NCBI GenBank assembly: GCA_004020315.1
Contig: SAQG01000045.1
Coordinates: forward strand, 1 to 42,582
Direction of reading: 5' to 3'
Source of the DNA: Mesorhizobium sp.
Lineage (GTDB): Bacteria; Pseudomonadota; Alphaproteobacteria; Rhizobiales; Rhizobiaceae
Length of the DNA stretch: 42,582 nt
Below, in pieces: positions 7,777 to 14,222 of the stretch. The position numbers and the translations under genes are program-made. Positions within the stretch are counted from its first letter, which is position 1. Each line of letters begins with the position of its first letter. The notes under the pieces were generated by a model. That model saw only the letters and a program-made list of their open reading frames with translations. It was not told the DNA's origin and made no database searches.

Positions 7777-8697
7777 GTGCGTAAAATTGTAAGTACCAAC
7801 TCCGGCCGGCTCCAGTTCATCCCGCCGATGATGCCGACCTTGGTTGCCAAGCCACCCCAAGGTGACGGATGGATTCACGAGATTAAGCTTGACGGCTACC
7901 GGATGGGACTCGTCATCAACGGCGCAGACGATGTCCGCATCTTCACCAAAACCGGCCGTGACTGGTCGAAAAAGTACATCCCACTGGTGGAGGCTGCGAA
8001 GCAACTTGAGGTCAAGAACGCCATTATCGACGGCGAAGCGATTGTGACCAACGATGCCGGATTGCCGGATTTTCACGCCCTCCAGAGTACGGTCCACAGC
8101 AGCCCGAACAATCTATATCTCGTCGCTTTCGATATCCTCCACCTCAACGGTCGCGATCTGCGCGACCTTCCCGTCGAGGAACGGCGCGATTTGCTGCGCG
8201 GCCTAATGAAGCCCGACAGCCGCATCCAGTTCAGCGAGGAGATGCCAAGCTATGATGGCAACGCGGTATTCTTTGTAGTCGATAAGGCAGGCCATGAGGG
8301 CATTGTGTCGAAGCGCCTCGGCAGCAAATACCGTAGCGGGCCGACGACTAATTGGCTGAAGACAAAGTCCTTCACCGAAAGCGAGTTTGAGTTACTTGGC
8401 GTCGAACGCGAGCGAGGTAAGCCGGCTTTCGCTTTGATGGCCGAGCCGGGCACCCGGAAATACGTCGGCAGCGCTTTCGTAAGCGTCAATCGCGAGATGC
8501 GAGAGCGGCTATGGAAGCGCGTCCAGGACCACGTCGGGCCAGCGCCCAAGGACATGCCAAAGAGGCCGGCAACGCAATGGGTTAAGCCAGGCATTAAGGC
8601 TCGCGTTAAGCACCTGAGGGGCGAGGAAGACCTAAGGCACGCCTCGCTGCAAGATTTCTGGGATGCAGCCGGCCAAGAGGCGAATGAGGAAGAATAG
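7777..8697 (+). CDS. ATP-dependent DNA ligase (LigD ligase-domain type)
   Basis: A 306-residue stand-alone ligase that seals DNA nicks through an enzyme-AMP intermediate. The catalytic lysine is K37 in EIKLDGYR (motif I). Motif III is IDGEAIV near residue 88, motif IV is EGIVSKRLGSKYRSG near residue 174, and motif V is WLKTKSF near residue 193. An OB-fold-like C-terminal region follows (GVERERGKPAFALMAEPGT), then a charged tail. Starts with GTG at 7777; an in-frame stop lies just upstream and no clear Shine-Dalgarno is visible, so the start is uncertain. No Ku gene is nearby, so a role in element replication or repair is as likely as end joining. It converges on the gene at 8720. Confidence 0.85.
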   Translation: MRKIVSTNSGRLQFIPPMMPTLVAKPPQGDGWIHEIKLDGYRMGLVINGADDVRIFTKTGRDWSKKYIPLVEAAKQLEVKNAIIDGEAIVTNDAGLPDFHALQSTVHSSPNNLYLVAFDILHLNGRDLRDLPVEERRDLLRGLMKPDSRIQFSEEMPSYDGNAVFFVVDKAGHEGIVSKRLGSKYRSGPTTNWLKTKSFTESEFELLGVERERGKPAFALMAEPGTRKYVGSAFVSVNREMRERLWKRVQDHVGPAPKDMPKRPATQWVKPGIKARVKHLRGEEDLRHASLQDFWDAAGQEANEEE

Positions 8698-8719
8698 ACC
8701 GCACCTACTGCCTGTCCGG

Positions 8720-9319
8720 CTATCCCATTTCCATGTTCGGTTCGCCAGTTTCCGGCTGTTTTGGCTTCAACGTGACATGGTAGACGAGCATTAGAATGCG
8801 AAGCACAAAATCGAGGATGCAGAACCTGAAATAGCTTCCATCTTTCTTTATGTGGTCGATGACCTCGTCGTGCTCGTACTTCTCGATAGGCATTAATTTG
8901 CGCAACAGAGATACCGCGTCGTTCCTTTTTAGGAGAACGCTGATAAGGGGCTCGTCGATCTGGCGGATGTCATGTGCAAACGCGTTTCTAAGCATCCGCA
9001 CTGATTGGATGGCATCGCAGAATTCGTCGCCCATACGTGAGACGCGAAGCAGGGACACCAGCGACGTTCTGCCGTTGATAGGGAGAGCGTCCACGAACTC
9101 ATCAACGGAAATGAATTCAGGACCGATCTTGATGCCCATGCTCGCCTTTACAGCCTGCTTCGCGGCGGCCTCAAGCAAGGCGTCAACCTTCAGTATGAAC
9201 TCCCAGTCGGAAGGTGCCTTGTAAATGCCGATGATGAGCTTATCCGAGAGTCCGATGAAACTGCAAAATTTGTTCGCCTCACGGAAAAGGTGTTCAAATC
9301 GAGTACTGTCGTCGTTCAT
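8720..9319 (-). CDS. MltR-like / HEPN-like protein
   Basis: A 199-residue helical protein. The stretch RMGDEFCDAIQSVRMLRNAF-AH near residues 114-135 resembles the core of the MltR (mannitol repressor) family and contains R-x4-H (RNAFAH), the pattern that marks many HEPN RNases. The start at 9319 overlaps the stop of the upstream gene as ATGA, indicating translational coupling; an alternative in-frame start lies at 9340. Whether it regulates, binds a partner or cleaves RNA cannot be told from sequence. The coupled upstream gene appears frameshifted, so it may be poorly expressed. Confidence 0.6.
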   Translation of the reverse strand: MNDDSTRFEHLFREANKFCSFIGLSDKLIIGIYKAPSDWEFILKVDALLEAAAKQAVKASMGIKIGPEFISVDEFVDALPINGRTSLVSLLRVSRMGDEFCDAIQSVRMLRNAFAHDIRQIDEPLISVLLKRNDAVSLLRKLMPIEKYEHDEVIDHIKKDGSYFRFCILDFVLRILMLVYHVTLKPKQPETGEPNMEMG

Positions 9320-9748
9320 CTCTCGTCCAAATTGCTCCAAGCCTGCTGAGCCTGGGTGAGATGATCGATCATTTCCTGCAATCCGTTTGGTCCTGCCAAG
9401 CTTTCAAAGTCATCAGAAATCCGACGGAAAACAAGGTGCAGATCAAAGCTTGGGACCATGAAAGGCGTCCCGCCAAACAGTGTAGCCGGCAGTGGAATTG
9501 CCATCGATCTCGTTTGGACAGTTTCACTCGGCGACGTTCCCCAGATGCCGAAGACGTTCGGCGGCATTTGCACCTTTAAGTCGAACGTGACATTTCCATC
9601 GCCGGTGTCAGTCAGATCGGCAGCGTATCTTGTTCCCGATATATCGTTCCCAATCAGCCGCCCCATTCTCGATCTTCACCGTTGCAATGGATGACCCGCC
9701 GATTGCGCTAGCTACCACCGAATAGACGCCGTCATATTGTGCTGTCAT
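9316..9748 (-). pseudogene. Unknown small protein gene, frameshifted at a GGGG run
   Basis: The natural start is ATG 9748, with an excellent AGGAGG 5 nt upstream. This frame reads MTAQYDGVYSVVASAIGGSS... and runs into a stop soon after. At the G4 run (9661-9664 on the plus strand) removing one G joins KIENG to RLIGNDISGTRYAADL and restores a single reading frame of about 143 residues to the TGA at 9316. Without the fix only a 116-residue frame from 9666 without a good ribosome site remains. Either a mutation, a sequencing error or programmed slippage. The protein family is not recognised. Its stop overlaps the start of the MltR-like gene. Confidence 0.6.
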
Positions 9749-9888
9749 TTACCCTCCTTTGGTCATTCAGCCGGCACTGCATCGCCGTGGCCCGAATCTG
9801 ACCTGAACAAACAGCATACCGCTTTACTCCATGGGGTGCTCCACGAAACAATGTGCCGGTTGCGGCGATTCTCAACTGGAGATCGTCA

Positions 9889-10157
9889 ATGGGTAGACAC
9901 AAGCATTCGATGCACCTTTCCGAGCCCGAGATCGCGCGTTTCCTCGCCGACGCTGAAAGGCTGCACAAACGCTCACAGCGCCTCTCCTAGCGCCAACCAG
10001 CCCTCACGGCCGGGCATTCGTCAACCTCAACCAGACGCTCCTCCAGGCGGTCGCGGAAGTCACGGGAAAGCCAGCGCCGTTTGTGCATTGGAACTCGACA
10101 GGACCGGCCCAAACCGTGAGTCCTCAAAAATGCGGCCCCGATAAAAAATTGCCATAA
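9889..10157 (+). pseudogene. Small unknown gene, probably frameshifted
   Basis: ATG 9889 with TGGAG 8 nt upstream opens MGRHKHSMHLSEPEIARFLA... and stops at 9988-9990 after 33 codons. Continuing from there in another frame (codons in phase with 9993) gives a protein-like stretch HGRAFVNLNQTLLQAVAEVT, then GKPAPFVHW, to TAA at 10155-10157. The two halves would make one polypeptide of about 88 residues if one base is shifted near 9975-9992. The evidence is the protein-like composition of both parts; the family is not recognised. Confidence 0.4.
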
Positions 10158-10207
10158 AAAGTTCGACGCGGAATCTGATGTGTCCGACCGCCTGTCAGCC
10201 CCAATCC

Positions 10208-10303
10208 ATAACCAAATGGTTATAGGTGTATCTTGTGTCTTATGTGGTGCCTGGATACCACATCTGCGATCGTTAAGTTTGAATCGAATTGTCTGCAGTC
10301 AAC
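10208..10303. promoter_or_regulatory. Palindromes upstream of the serine recombinase
   Basis: ATAACCA-AA-TGGTTAT (10208-10223) is a 7-bp-arm palindrome. TGTGGT...ACCACA (10243-10262) is a second inverted repeat. TCTGCAGTCAAC (10292-10303) is a one-mismatch reverse copy of the GTTGAGTGCAGA motif. These look like regulatory or recombination sites in the 365-bp gap before 10523, but no binding protein is identified. Confidence 0.45.
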
Positions 10304-10379
10304 CCCCGCAAGGTAAACGCCGGCCGTCGCATTCTGCCATCCGGCCGGCCATCTCCGGAGGTTTCAACCCTCAATCAGG

Positions 10380-10480
10380 GTGTTCCAAAATCCCTCCGGA
10401 ATCCGCGCCGAAAAACTTAATGGAATCAAGGCAGATAATTCCCTTTCCCAGACTGTCGTAATCATTTGATTTTGGAACAC
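10380..10480. repeat. 13-bp perfect inverted repeat before the recombinase
   Basis: GTGTTCCAAAATC (10380-10392) is repeated exactly in reverse complement as GATTTTGGAACAC (10468-10480). Its right arm ends 42 bp before the recombinase ATG. Small serine recombinases act at sites made of imperfect inverted subsites next to their own gene, so this is a candidate res/crossover or autoregulatory site. Confidence 0.5.
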
Positions 10481-10522
10481 GCGCGTGCTAGGAAAATCCA
10501 TGATTTTGAGGGAGTTAGTTCC

Positions 10523-11125
10523 ATGCGCCGAGTAGCCATCTATACGCGCGTTTCAACGTCCGGTGGACGGCAAACGACCGAGCACCAAGAGCGGGCCTTG
10601 CGAGAGATCGCAGAGCGCGCCCGATGGGAGATCGTGGAAGTCTACTGCGATCACGGTATCAGCGGCACCAAGGGCAGGGACAAGCGCCCGGCGTTCGACC
10701 GCATGCTGAAGGACGCCACACGTCGGCGCTTCGACATGGTTATGGCGTGGTCGGTCGATCGCCTCGGCCGTAGCCTTCAGCATCTCGTGGGCTTTCTTGG
10801 CGAGTTGCAAGCCGCTGGCGTGGACCTGTTCCTGCATCAGCAAGGACTCGACACGTCAACGCCTGCCGGCAAAGCTATGTTTCAGATGTCTGGGGTCTTC
10901 GCCGAGTTCGAACGGGCTATGATCGTCGCTCGTGTTAACGCTGGGCTGGATACGGCCCGCGCCAAGGGCAAGCGGCTTGGCAGGCCGAGAATGGTCGATG
11001 GCAAGACGACCGCTATCCGTGAAGCTCTGGCGGCTGGTGGAAGCGTTCGGCAGGTTGCGGCGTCGTGCAGCACCAGCATCGGCACGGTCCACCGGGTCAA
11101 GGCAGCTATGGCCGAGGCGGCATAG
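10523..11125 (+). CDS. Small serine recombinase (resolvase/invertase family)
   Basis: A 200-residue site-specific recombinase. The catalytic serine is in YTRVST (S10). Other conserved family blocks are DHGISGTKGRDKRPAFDRML, WSVDRLGRSLQHLV and the arginine-rich E-helix entrance FAEFERAMIVARVNAGL. A C-terminal helix-turn-helix follows (GGSVRQVAASCSTSIGTVHR). The start at 10523 has GGGAG 8 nt upstream; a longer frame from 10466 lacks one. It is a short-form enzyme, so resolution or inversion is expected rather than integration, which the tyrosine integrase handles. A 25-residue membrane peptide follows within 9 nt. Confidence 0.9.
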   Translation: MRRVAIYTRVSTSGGRQTTEHQERALREIAERARWEIVEVYCDHGISGTKGRDKRPAFDRMLKDATRRRFDMVMAWSVDRLGRSLQHLVGFLGELQAAGVDLFLHQQGLDTSTPAGKAMFQMSGVFAEFERAMIVARVNAGLDTARAKGKRLGRPRMVDGKTTAIREALAAGGSVRQVAASCSTSIGTVHRVKAAMAEAA

Positions 11126-11134
11126 GTGACGTCA

Positions 11135-11212
11135 ATGACCCGGCTACTTATCGACGGCCTAGCCTTAGCCTTTTGGTTGGCTGCCTTGTGGTTACTTATA
11201 CAGATCGGCTGA
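11135..11212 (+). CDS. 25-residue single-span membrane peptide
   Basis: ATG 11135 is preceded by GGTGA 5 nt upstream and begins 9 nt after the recombinase stop. The peptide MTRLLIDGLALAFWL... is almost wholly hydrophobic with one N-terminal arginine and one aspartate, long enough for one membrane helix. A terminator follows 20 nt later, so it would be the last gene of a recombinase transcript. Small hydrophobic peptides can be toxins, holin-like or regulators, but nothing here tells which. The evidence is the ribosome site, position and composition only. Confidence 0.45.
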   Translation: MTRLLIDGLALAFWLAALWLLIQIG

Positions 11213-11231
11213 CTTGACTAACCACCGCACC

Positions 11232-11266
11232 AAAGGGCCGGGATCATCTCCGGCCCTTTCGTTTTG
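11232..11266 (+). terminator. Terminator after the recombinase unit
   Basis: AAAGGGCCGG / CCGGCCCTTTC stem around an 8-nt loop, followed by GTTTT. It closes the recombinase and membrane-peptide transcript. From here to 11543 I see no gene I can support. Confidence 0.8.
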
Positions 11267-11543
11267 CCCCGCTATCGAGCCGAGCACCGATATCCCAGCG
11301 ACCGCACGGCGACGGCCGTGTCAGACGCGGCGCGACAGGGCGGGGGCGGGGGTCAAAATAATCACGTCCCCGTCCAGAAAACACTTCCCAGAAAACACCC
11401 CGACAGTGTCTTTGCCGGAGTATGGGTGGGGGTGGGCCTCGGGCCCCTAGTGTGCAGAAAATTAGTCGCTAAACTGACAGAGGGTGACTCACTGCGGGCA
11501 CAATTGTCCTGAATTCAACAGCGTATTTGGGAAGGGCTTAGGC

Positions 11544-11996
11544 GTGGCTTTGATTAGAATTAGGATGGATACGAAGAACTCACCATTGGGAGAACTTCTG
11601 CCTTTAGACGTTCAACTAAATGCATCAGCGTTGGAACTCTTCTATCTCGGTTGCTTGGACTACGAACAGGCCGGCCGCTTTTCATCTCATCGGCCCAGCG
11701 AGGGCGTCGTCATACAGCGCATTCGTTACTCAAATCCGTTTGACATCATTGGTTTACTTAAAGATGTGCCAAAAGGAATAGCTGACTTTGTTCTCGATCG
11801 GACCCTCTTTTACCGGCAAGAGGTGGAACGTCGCAACTTGGCGAATGATAGATCGCGAGAGGAAATCATATCCCTAAAGCTCGACAATGCGGAGAAGGCG
11901 AGCCACCTACGGAAGCAGTTCATCAAAGACGGCGGCTTCTCAGAGCCGCAACGGAAGCTCTGGGTCGGATACTATCGGACCAGGGAGCAAACATGA
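11544..11996 (+). CDS. Unknown protein with C-terminal coiled-coil-like region
   Basis: About 150 residues from a GTG at 11544, which is preceded by AAGGGC. A longer frame from 11484 and a shorter one from an ATG a few codons on are also possible. The middle part QRIRYSNPFDIIGLLKDVPK and the charged stretch VLDRTLFYRQEVERRN, followed by a Glu/Lys-rich helix, suggest a soluble helical protein. This 'I-x-Y-x-S/N-P-x-(D/E)-I ... lysine/glutamate helix' layout occurs in various unannotated bacterial proteins. No function can be given. Confidence 0.5.
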   Translation: MALIRIRMDTKNSPLGELLPLDVQLNASALELFYLGCLDYEQAGRFSSHRPSEGVVIQRIRYSNPFDIIGLLKDVPKGIADFVLDRTLFYRQEVERRNLANDRSREEIISLKLDNAEKASHLRKQFIKDGGFSEPQRKLWVGYYRTREQT

Positions 11997-12188
11997 ATGT
12001 CATTCCGCCGAGGCCTCCGACAAGCAAGCGGGGCTAGTAAAATTGAGTCGAAATATACGAACGCCGGATAGGACAGGTTGAATTTATTCCGGAATCAAAG
12101 TGGCGGCTGGCGCACAAATTGTGCTGGACCTTCAACGCACTGGCTATGGTAACCCTCCTCTAGGCCCGGTAAAGCTCTTACCAATCAA

Positions 12189-12307
12189 TCTGCACTCAAC
12201 GTTCGATCTCCAGCATACCAGATCGCCAGCCCTGCAACCGACCACCAGCCAAGGCTTGCTACGCTCCGGTGATTGAACAGTAGAGACTTAGAGAAGTTGA
12301 GTGCAGA
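12189..12307. repeat. GTTGAGTGCAGA motif, second cluster
   Basis: One exact copy on the minus strand (12189-12200, TCTGCACTCAAC) and one on the plus strand (12296-12307) lie in the 494-bp gap before the ribbon-helix-helix operon. They are the same 12-mer as in the 7364-7492 cluster. The inverted pair sits about 90-200 bp upstream of the promoter at 12394. The rest of 11997-12393 contains no gene I can support. Confidence 0.65.
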
Positions 12308-12393
12308 TTGCAGATCAACTCACTTATTGGCCCCTTTTATGTAGCGTTTCTTTATGTCTCAGGAAAACAGTTTGAGCCGGCAAAAGGAAAATA

Positions 12394-12422
12394 TTGACAA
12401 ATCAGGCTCTCTAAGCTATAAG
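12394..12422 (+). promoter_or_regulatory. Near-consensus sigma-70 promoter of the RHH operon
   Basis: TTGACA (12394-12399), 17 nt, then TATAAG (12417-12422). This is unusually close to consensus for this organism. The transcript would start near 12430, about 60 nt before the first gene at 12491. Nearby ribbon-helix-helix genes suggest autoregulation. Confidence 0.75.
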
Positions 12423-12490
12423 TGAACAGACTAAGCCGCTTATGCGTGGGACGCGTTCGGCTTTCTTCACAACAATTGAGAGATAGATCG

Positions 12491-12679
12491 ATGCCATCCA
12501 AGCGCATGGGCAGACCGCCTGTAATAGAACCCGGCGAATCCCAGAACGTCTACCTGCCTGCACGCCACCGGAAGGAAATAAAGGCTATCGCACGTCAGAA
12601 TTACGTCTCCTTTAGCGAGATTGTACGAATCGCGGTAGAAAAATACTTGATCTCCCACGGCGTGGAGGACTTCCGATGA
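12491..12679 (+). CDS. Ribbon-helix-helix-like mini-protein 1
   Basis: A 62-residue protein, first of the operon. A basic N-terminus (MPSKRMGRPP, with an AT-hook-like GRPP) precedes a predicted strand (QNVYLPARHR) and two helices, the second being SFSEIVRIAVEKYLISH. This strand-helix-helix layout is that of CopG/Arc-type DNA-binding dimers. The start at 12491 is preceded by GAGAGA; a longer frame from 12422 overlaps the promoter and is rejected. Its stop overlaps the next start as ATGA. Confidence 0.65.
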   Translation: MPSKRMGRPPVIEPGESQNVYLPARHRKEIKAIARQNYVSFSEIVRIAVEKYLISHGVEDFR

Positions 12680-12873
12680 TCCACGATGGCGTCTCCCAAA
12701 ATCGCGTGGTCGTGCATCTGCCCGACCCTCTGAAGGAATTCCTCGAAGCCGAGATCGTGCGCACCGGCCACAGTGGCAGCGCGATCCTGAGGCAAGCGCT
12801 GGCCCAGCGTCAGAAGACCCAGCGCGCCGAGGCGATCGAGCAAGCCGTGCTCGCGAATGAGGGAGCATGCTGA
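12676..12873 (+). CDS. Ribbon-helix-helix-like mini-protein 2
   Basis: A 65-residue protein whose start overlaps the previous stop (ATGA), so it is translationally coupled. The strand is NRVVVHLPDPL, followed by a helix and then G-H-SGSAILRQALAQRQKTQ. The V-x-V-x-L-P-x-x-L strand is the clearest RHH signature of the group. A C-terminal helix tail (AEAIEQAVLANEGAC) extends beyond the core. No second domain. Confidence 0.65.
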   Translation: MIHDGVSQNRVVVHLPDPLKEFLEAEIVRTGHSGSAILRQALAQRQKTQRAEAIEQAVLANEGAC

Positions 12874-12874
12874 C

Positions 12875-13045
12875 ATGGCTGCGGTACTCAAGAAAGAGGA
12901 GTGGGACCTGGTCAGCTTCCGTGTTGAGCCGGCGACCGTGCACGCGATCGCGCAGGCAATGAGGCGCCAAGGCATAACCAGTAGACCTGAATGGCTCACA
13001 GCCGCAGTTGAGAAGGCTCTGGCAGAGCAGGGCATGATCCTATGA
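12875..13045 (+). CDS. Ribbon-helix-helix-like mini-protein 3
   Basis: A 56-residue protein. The start at 12875 is chosen because GGGAG lies about 9 nt upstream, while an in-frame ATG at 12857 has none. The strand is LVSFRVEPATV, the helix IAQAMRRQG, and the second helix SRPEWLTAAVEKALAEQ. The R-x-x-W at the start of the second helix is shared with mini-proteins 4 and 5. Its stop overlaps the next start (ATGA). Confidence 0.6.
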   Translation: MAAVLKKEEWDLVSFRVEPATVHAIAQAMRRQGITSRPEWLTAAVEKALAEQGMIL

Positions 13046-13215
13046 CCGGCCGATCGCACGGGGCTCAAGGATTCGAATTTGTGCGCTTCATTGTCGTTGA
13101 GAACGTCAACCGCAGGATCGACCTTGCTGCCGACCGTGACGGACTGGACCGTGGCAAATGGCTGCAACATGCCCTCCATACCGCTCTGGCGCGATCGGAA
13201 GGGGGGTCCCAATGA
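13042..13215 (+). CDS. Ribbon-helix-helix-like mini-protein 4
   Basis: A 57-residue protein starting in the ATGA overlap with gene 3. The strand FEFVRFIVVENV is followed by helix NRRIDLAADRDG and second helix DRGKWLQHALHTALARS. The same R-x-x-W-(L/I)-x-x-A-(L/I/V) pattern as genes 3 and 5 argues for duplication from one ancestor. It ends in an ATGA overlap with gene 5. Confidence 0.6.
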   Translation: MTGRSHGAQGFEFVRFIVVENVNRRIDLAADRDGLDRGKWLQHALHTALARSEGGSQ

Positions 13216-13382
13216 CCCCTCATGACTTCGAGAACTGCAGGGTATTCATCAGCCTACATGAGCACATCCTAGCACGCGTCGATGAAGCCCAACGCGGTGC
13301 CACCCTCGATCGGCAGCATTGGATAAGACAGGCGATTCTGGACAAGCTCGCCCGCGACAATAGGAAGGACCAAACCAAATGA
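13212..13382 (+). CDS. Ribbon-helix-helix-like mini-protein 5
   Basis: A 56-residue protein starting in the ATGA overlap with gene 4. The strand is CRVFISLHEHI, helix LARVDEAQRG, second helix DRQHWIRQAILDKLARD. A longer in-frame start at 13158 lies inside gene 4 and is rejected because the coupled ATG fits the pattern of the operon. Its stop overlaps the start of the sixth gene (ATGA). Confidence 0.6.
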   Translation: MTPHDFENCRVFISLHEHILARVDEAQRGATLDRQHWIRQAILDKLARDNRKDQTK

Positions 13383-13888
13383 GCACTAGCAGACAGGCCG
13401 CACTGCTCCAGATGCACGGGCTTACTGAAGAGACGCTTTCATCGGCGCACCCCGACATCAAACTGGAATACGCCAACCGCCACGTTGACGCTCCCGAGCC
13501 GGAGTCAGAGTCGGTTGTCGAGTTGAATACCCTCCAGAAGAAATACCTCGGAGACCGAGCGCTGTCTGAGATGACCGACTCGGACCGGGAGAACCTCGAA
13601 TGGCTCGGGACTTTAAACCCCGCAATCGAGAAGCCAGCCGAATCCGCCAAACCGGAAGCGCCGGCCGAAGTCGCCAACCCATTGGAAGACGCGCCGGTCA
13701 TTGTTGATGCGCAGTCCGTCCTCGATCCCGAATTGATCAAGGACCTATCGCCGGTTCGGCGTGCCGGCCTAGCCGACGCGTTGCAGACCGTCCGGCGCGG
13801 GTCGCGGATTGGCGATAGCATCAGTCAGCAAACCTCGCTCCAGCAGGCGAAATTTCACCTCGCTCCGTATGTCAAGCGGAAGCGCTAA
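13379..13888 (+). CDS. Unknown acidic protein, last gene of the RHH operon
   Basis: A 169-residue protein coupled to the preceding gene by ATGA. An N-terminal part (SRQAALLQMHGLTEETLSSA) is followed by a low-complexity acidic and Pro/Ala-rich middle (residues about 38-105, with EPESESVVEL and EKPAESAKPEAPAEV). The C-terminal part is basic (DLSPVRRAGLADALQTVRRG ... YVKRKR). It looks like a partly disordered adaptor with a basic tail. The family is not recognised. Its position as the only larger gene of the operon suggests it is the partner of the small DNA-binding proteins. Confidence 0.6.
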   Translation: MSTSRQAALLQMHGLTEETLSSAHPDIKLEYANRHVDAPEPESESVVELNTLQKKYLGDRALSEMTDSDRENLEWLGTLNPAIEKPAESAKPEAPAEVANPLEDAPVIVDAQSVLDPELIKDLSPVRRAGLADALQTVRRGSRIGDSISQQTSLQQAKFHLAPYVKRKR

Positions 13889-13999
13889 AGCATCGTGCGT
13901 TGAGTGACGCGGGCCGGGCCTTCTGGGAAAATGATTGGCCTGTGAACCTCAATTTGCATGGCGGCGGCTGGTTCGTCCTTTACTAGTCGCCGCACCGAA

Positions 14000-14187
14000 A
14001 TGCCTAGCTGGCAAACGTTCCCCGTTGTCGGAAAGCAGCAGACACTACTTTTCACCGTCAGCTAGGCATCCCATCGCAGACTCCTCGTCGCTTAGACATA
14101 GACGGCGAGGTTAGCCGGCCACCTTGCTGCCCCTCACGGCGCGGTGGTCGGCACCAATAATAAGCCCCGGCGCTGCCGCGCAGCGCC
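14000..14187. repeat. Inverted repeat and GC hairpin in a 334-bp gene-free stretch
   Basis: ATGCCTAGCTG (14000-14010) recurs in reverse complement at 14059-14069 with 48 nt between. GGCGCTG-CCGCG-CAGCGCC (14169-14187) is a compact hairpin without a T tract. The stretch 13889-14222 lies between the end of the RHH operon and the convergent unknown gene, and otherwise contains nothing I can support. Termination or a recombination relic are both possible. Confidence 0.45.
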
Positions 14188-14222
14188 ATGGCTTAGTTGC
14201 GGAACATTAAGAAGGGGTCGCA

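Noticed and set aside
11993..12037. 14-codon frame overlapping the stop at 11996 (ATGA)
   Set aside because: Too short and proline-rich, with no conserved feature; the overlap alone is not enough.
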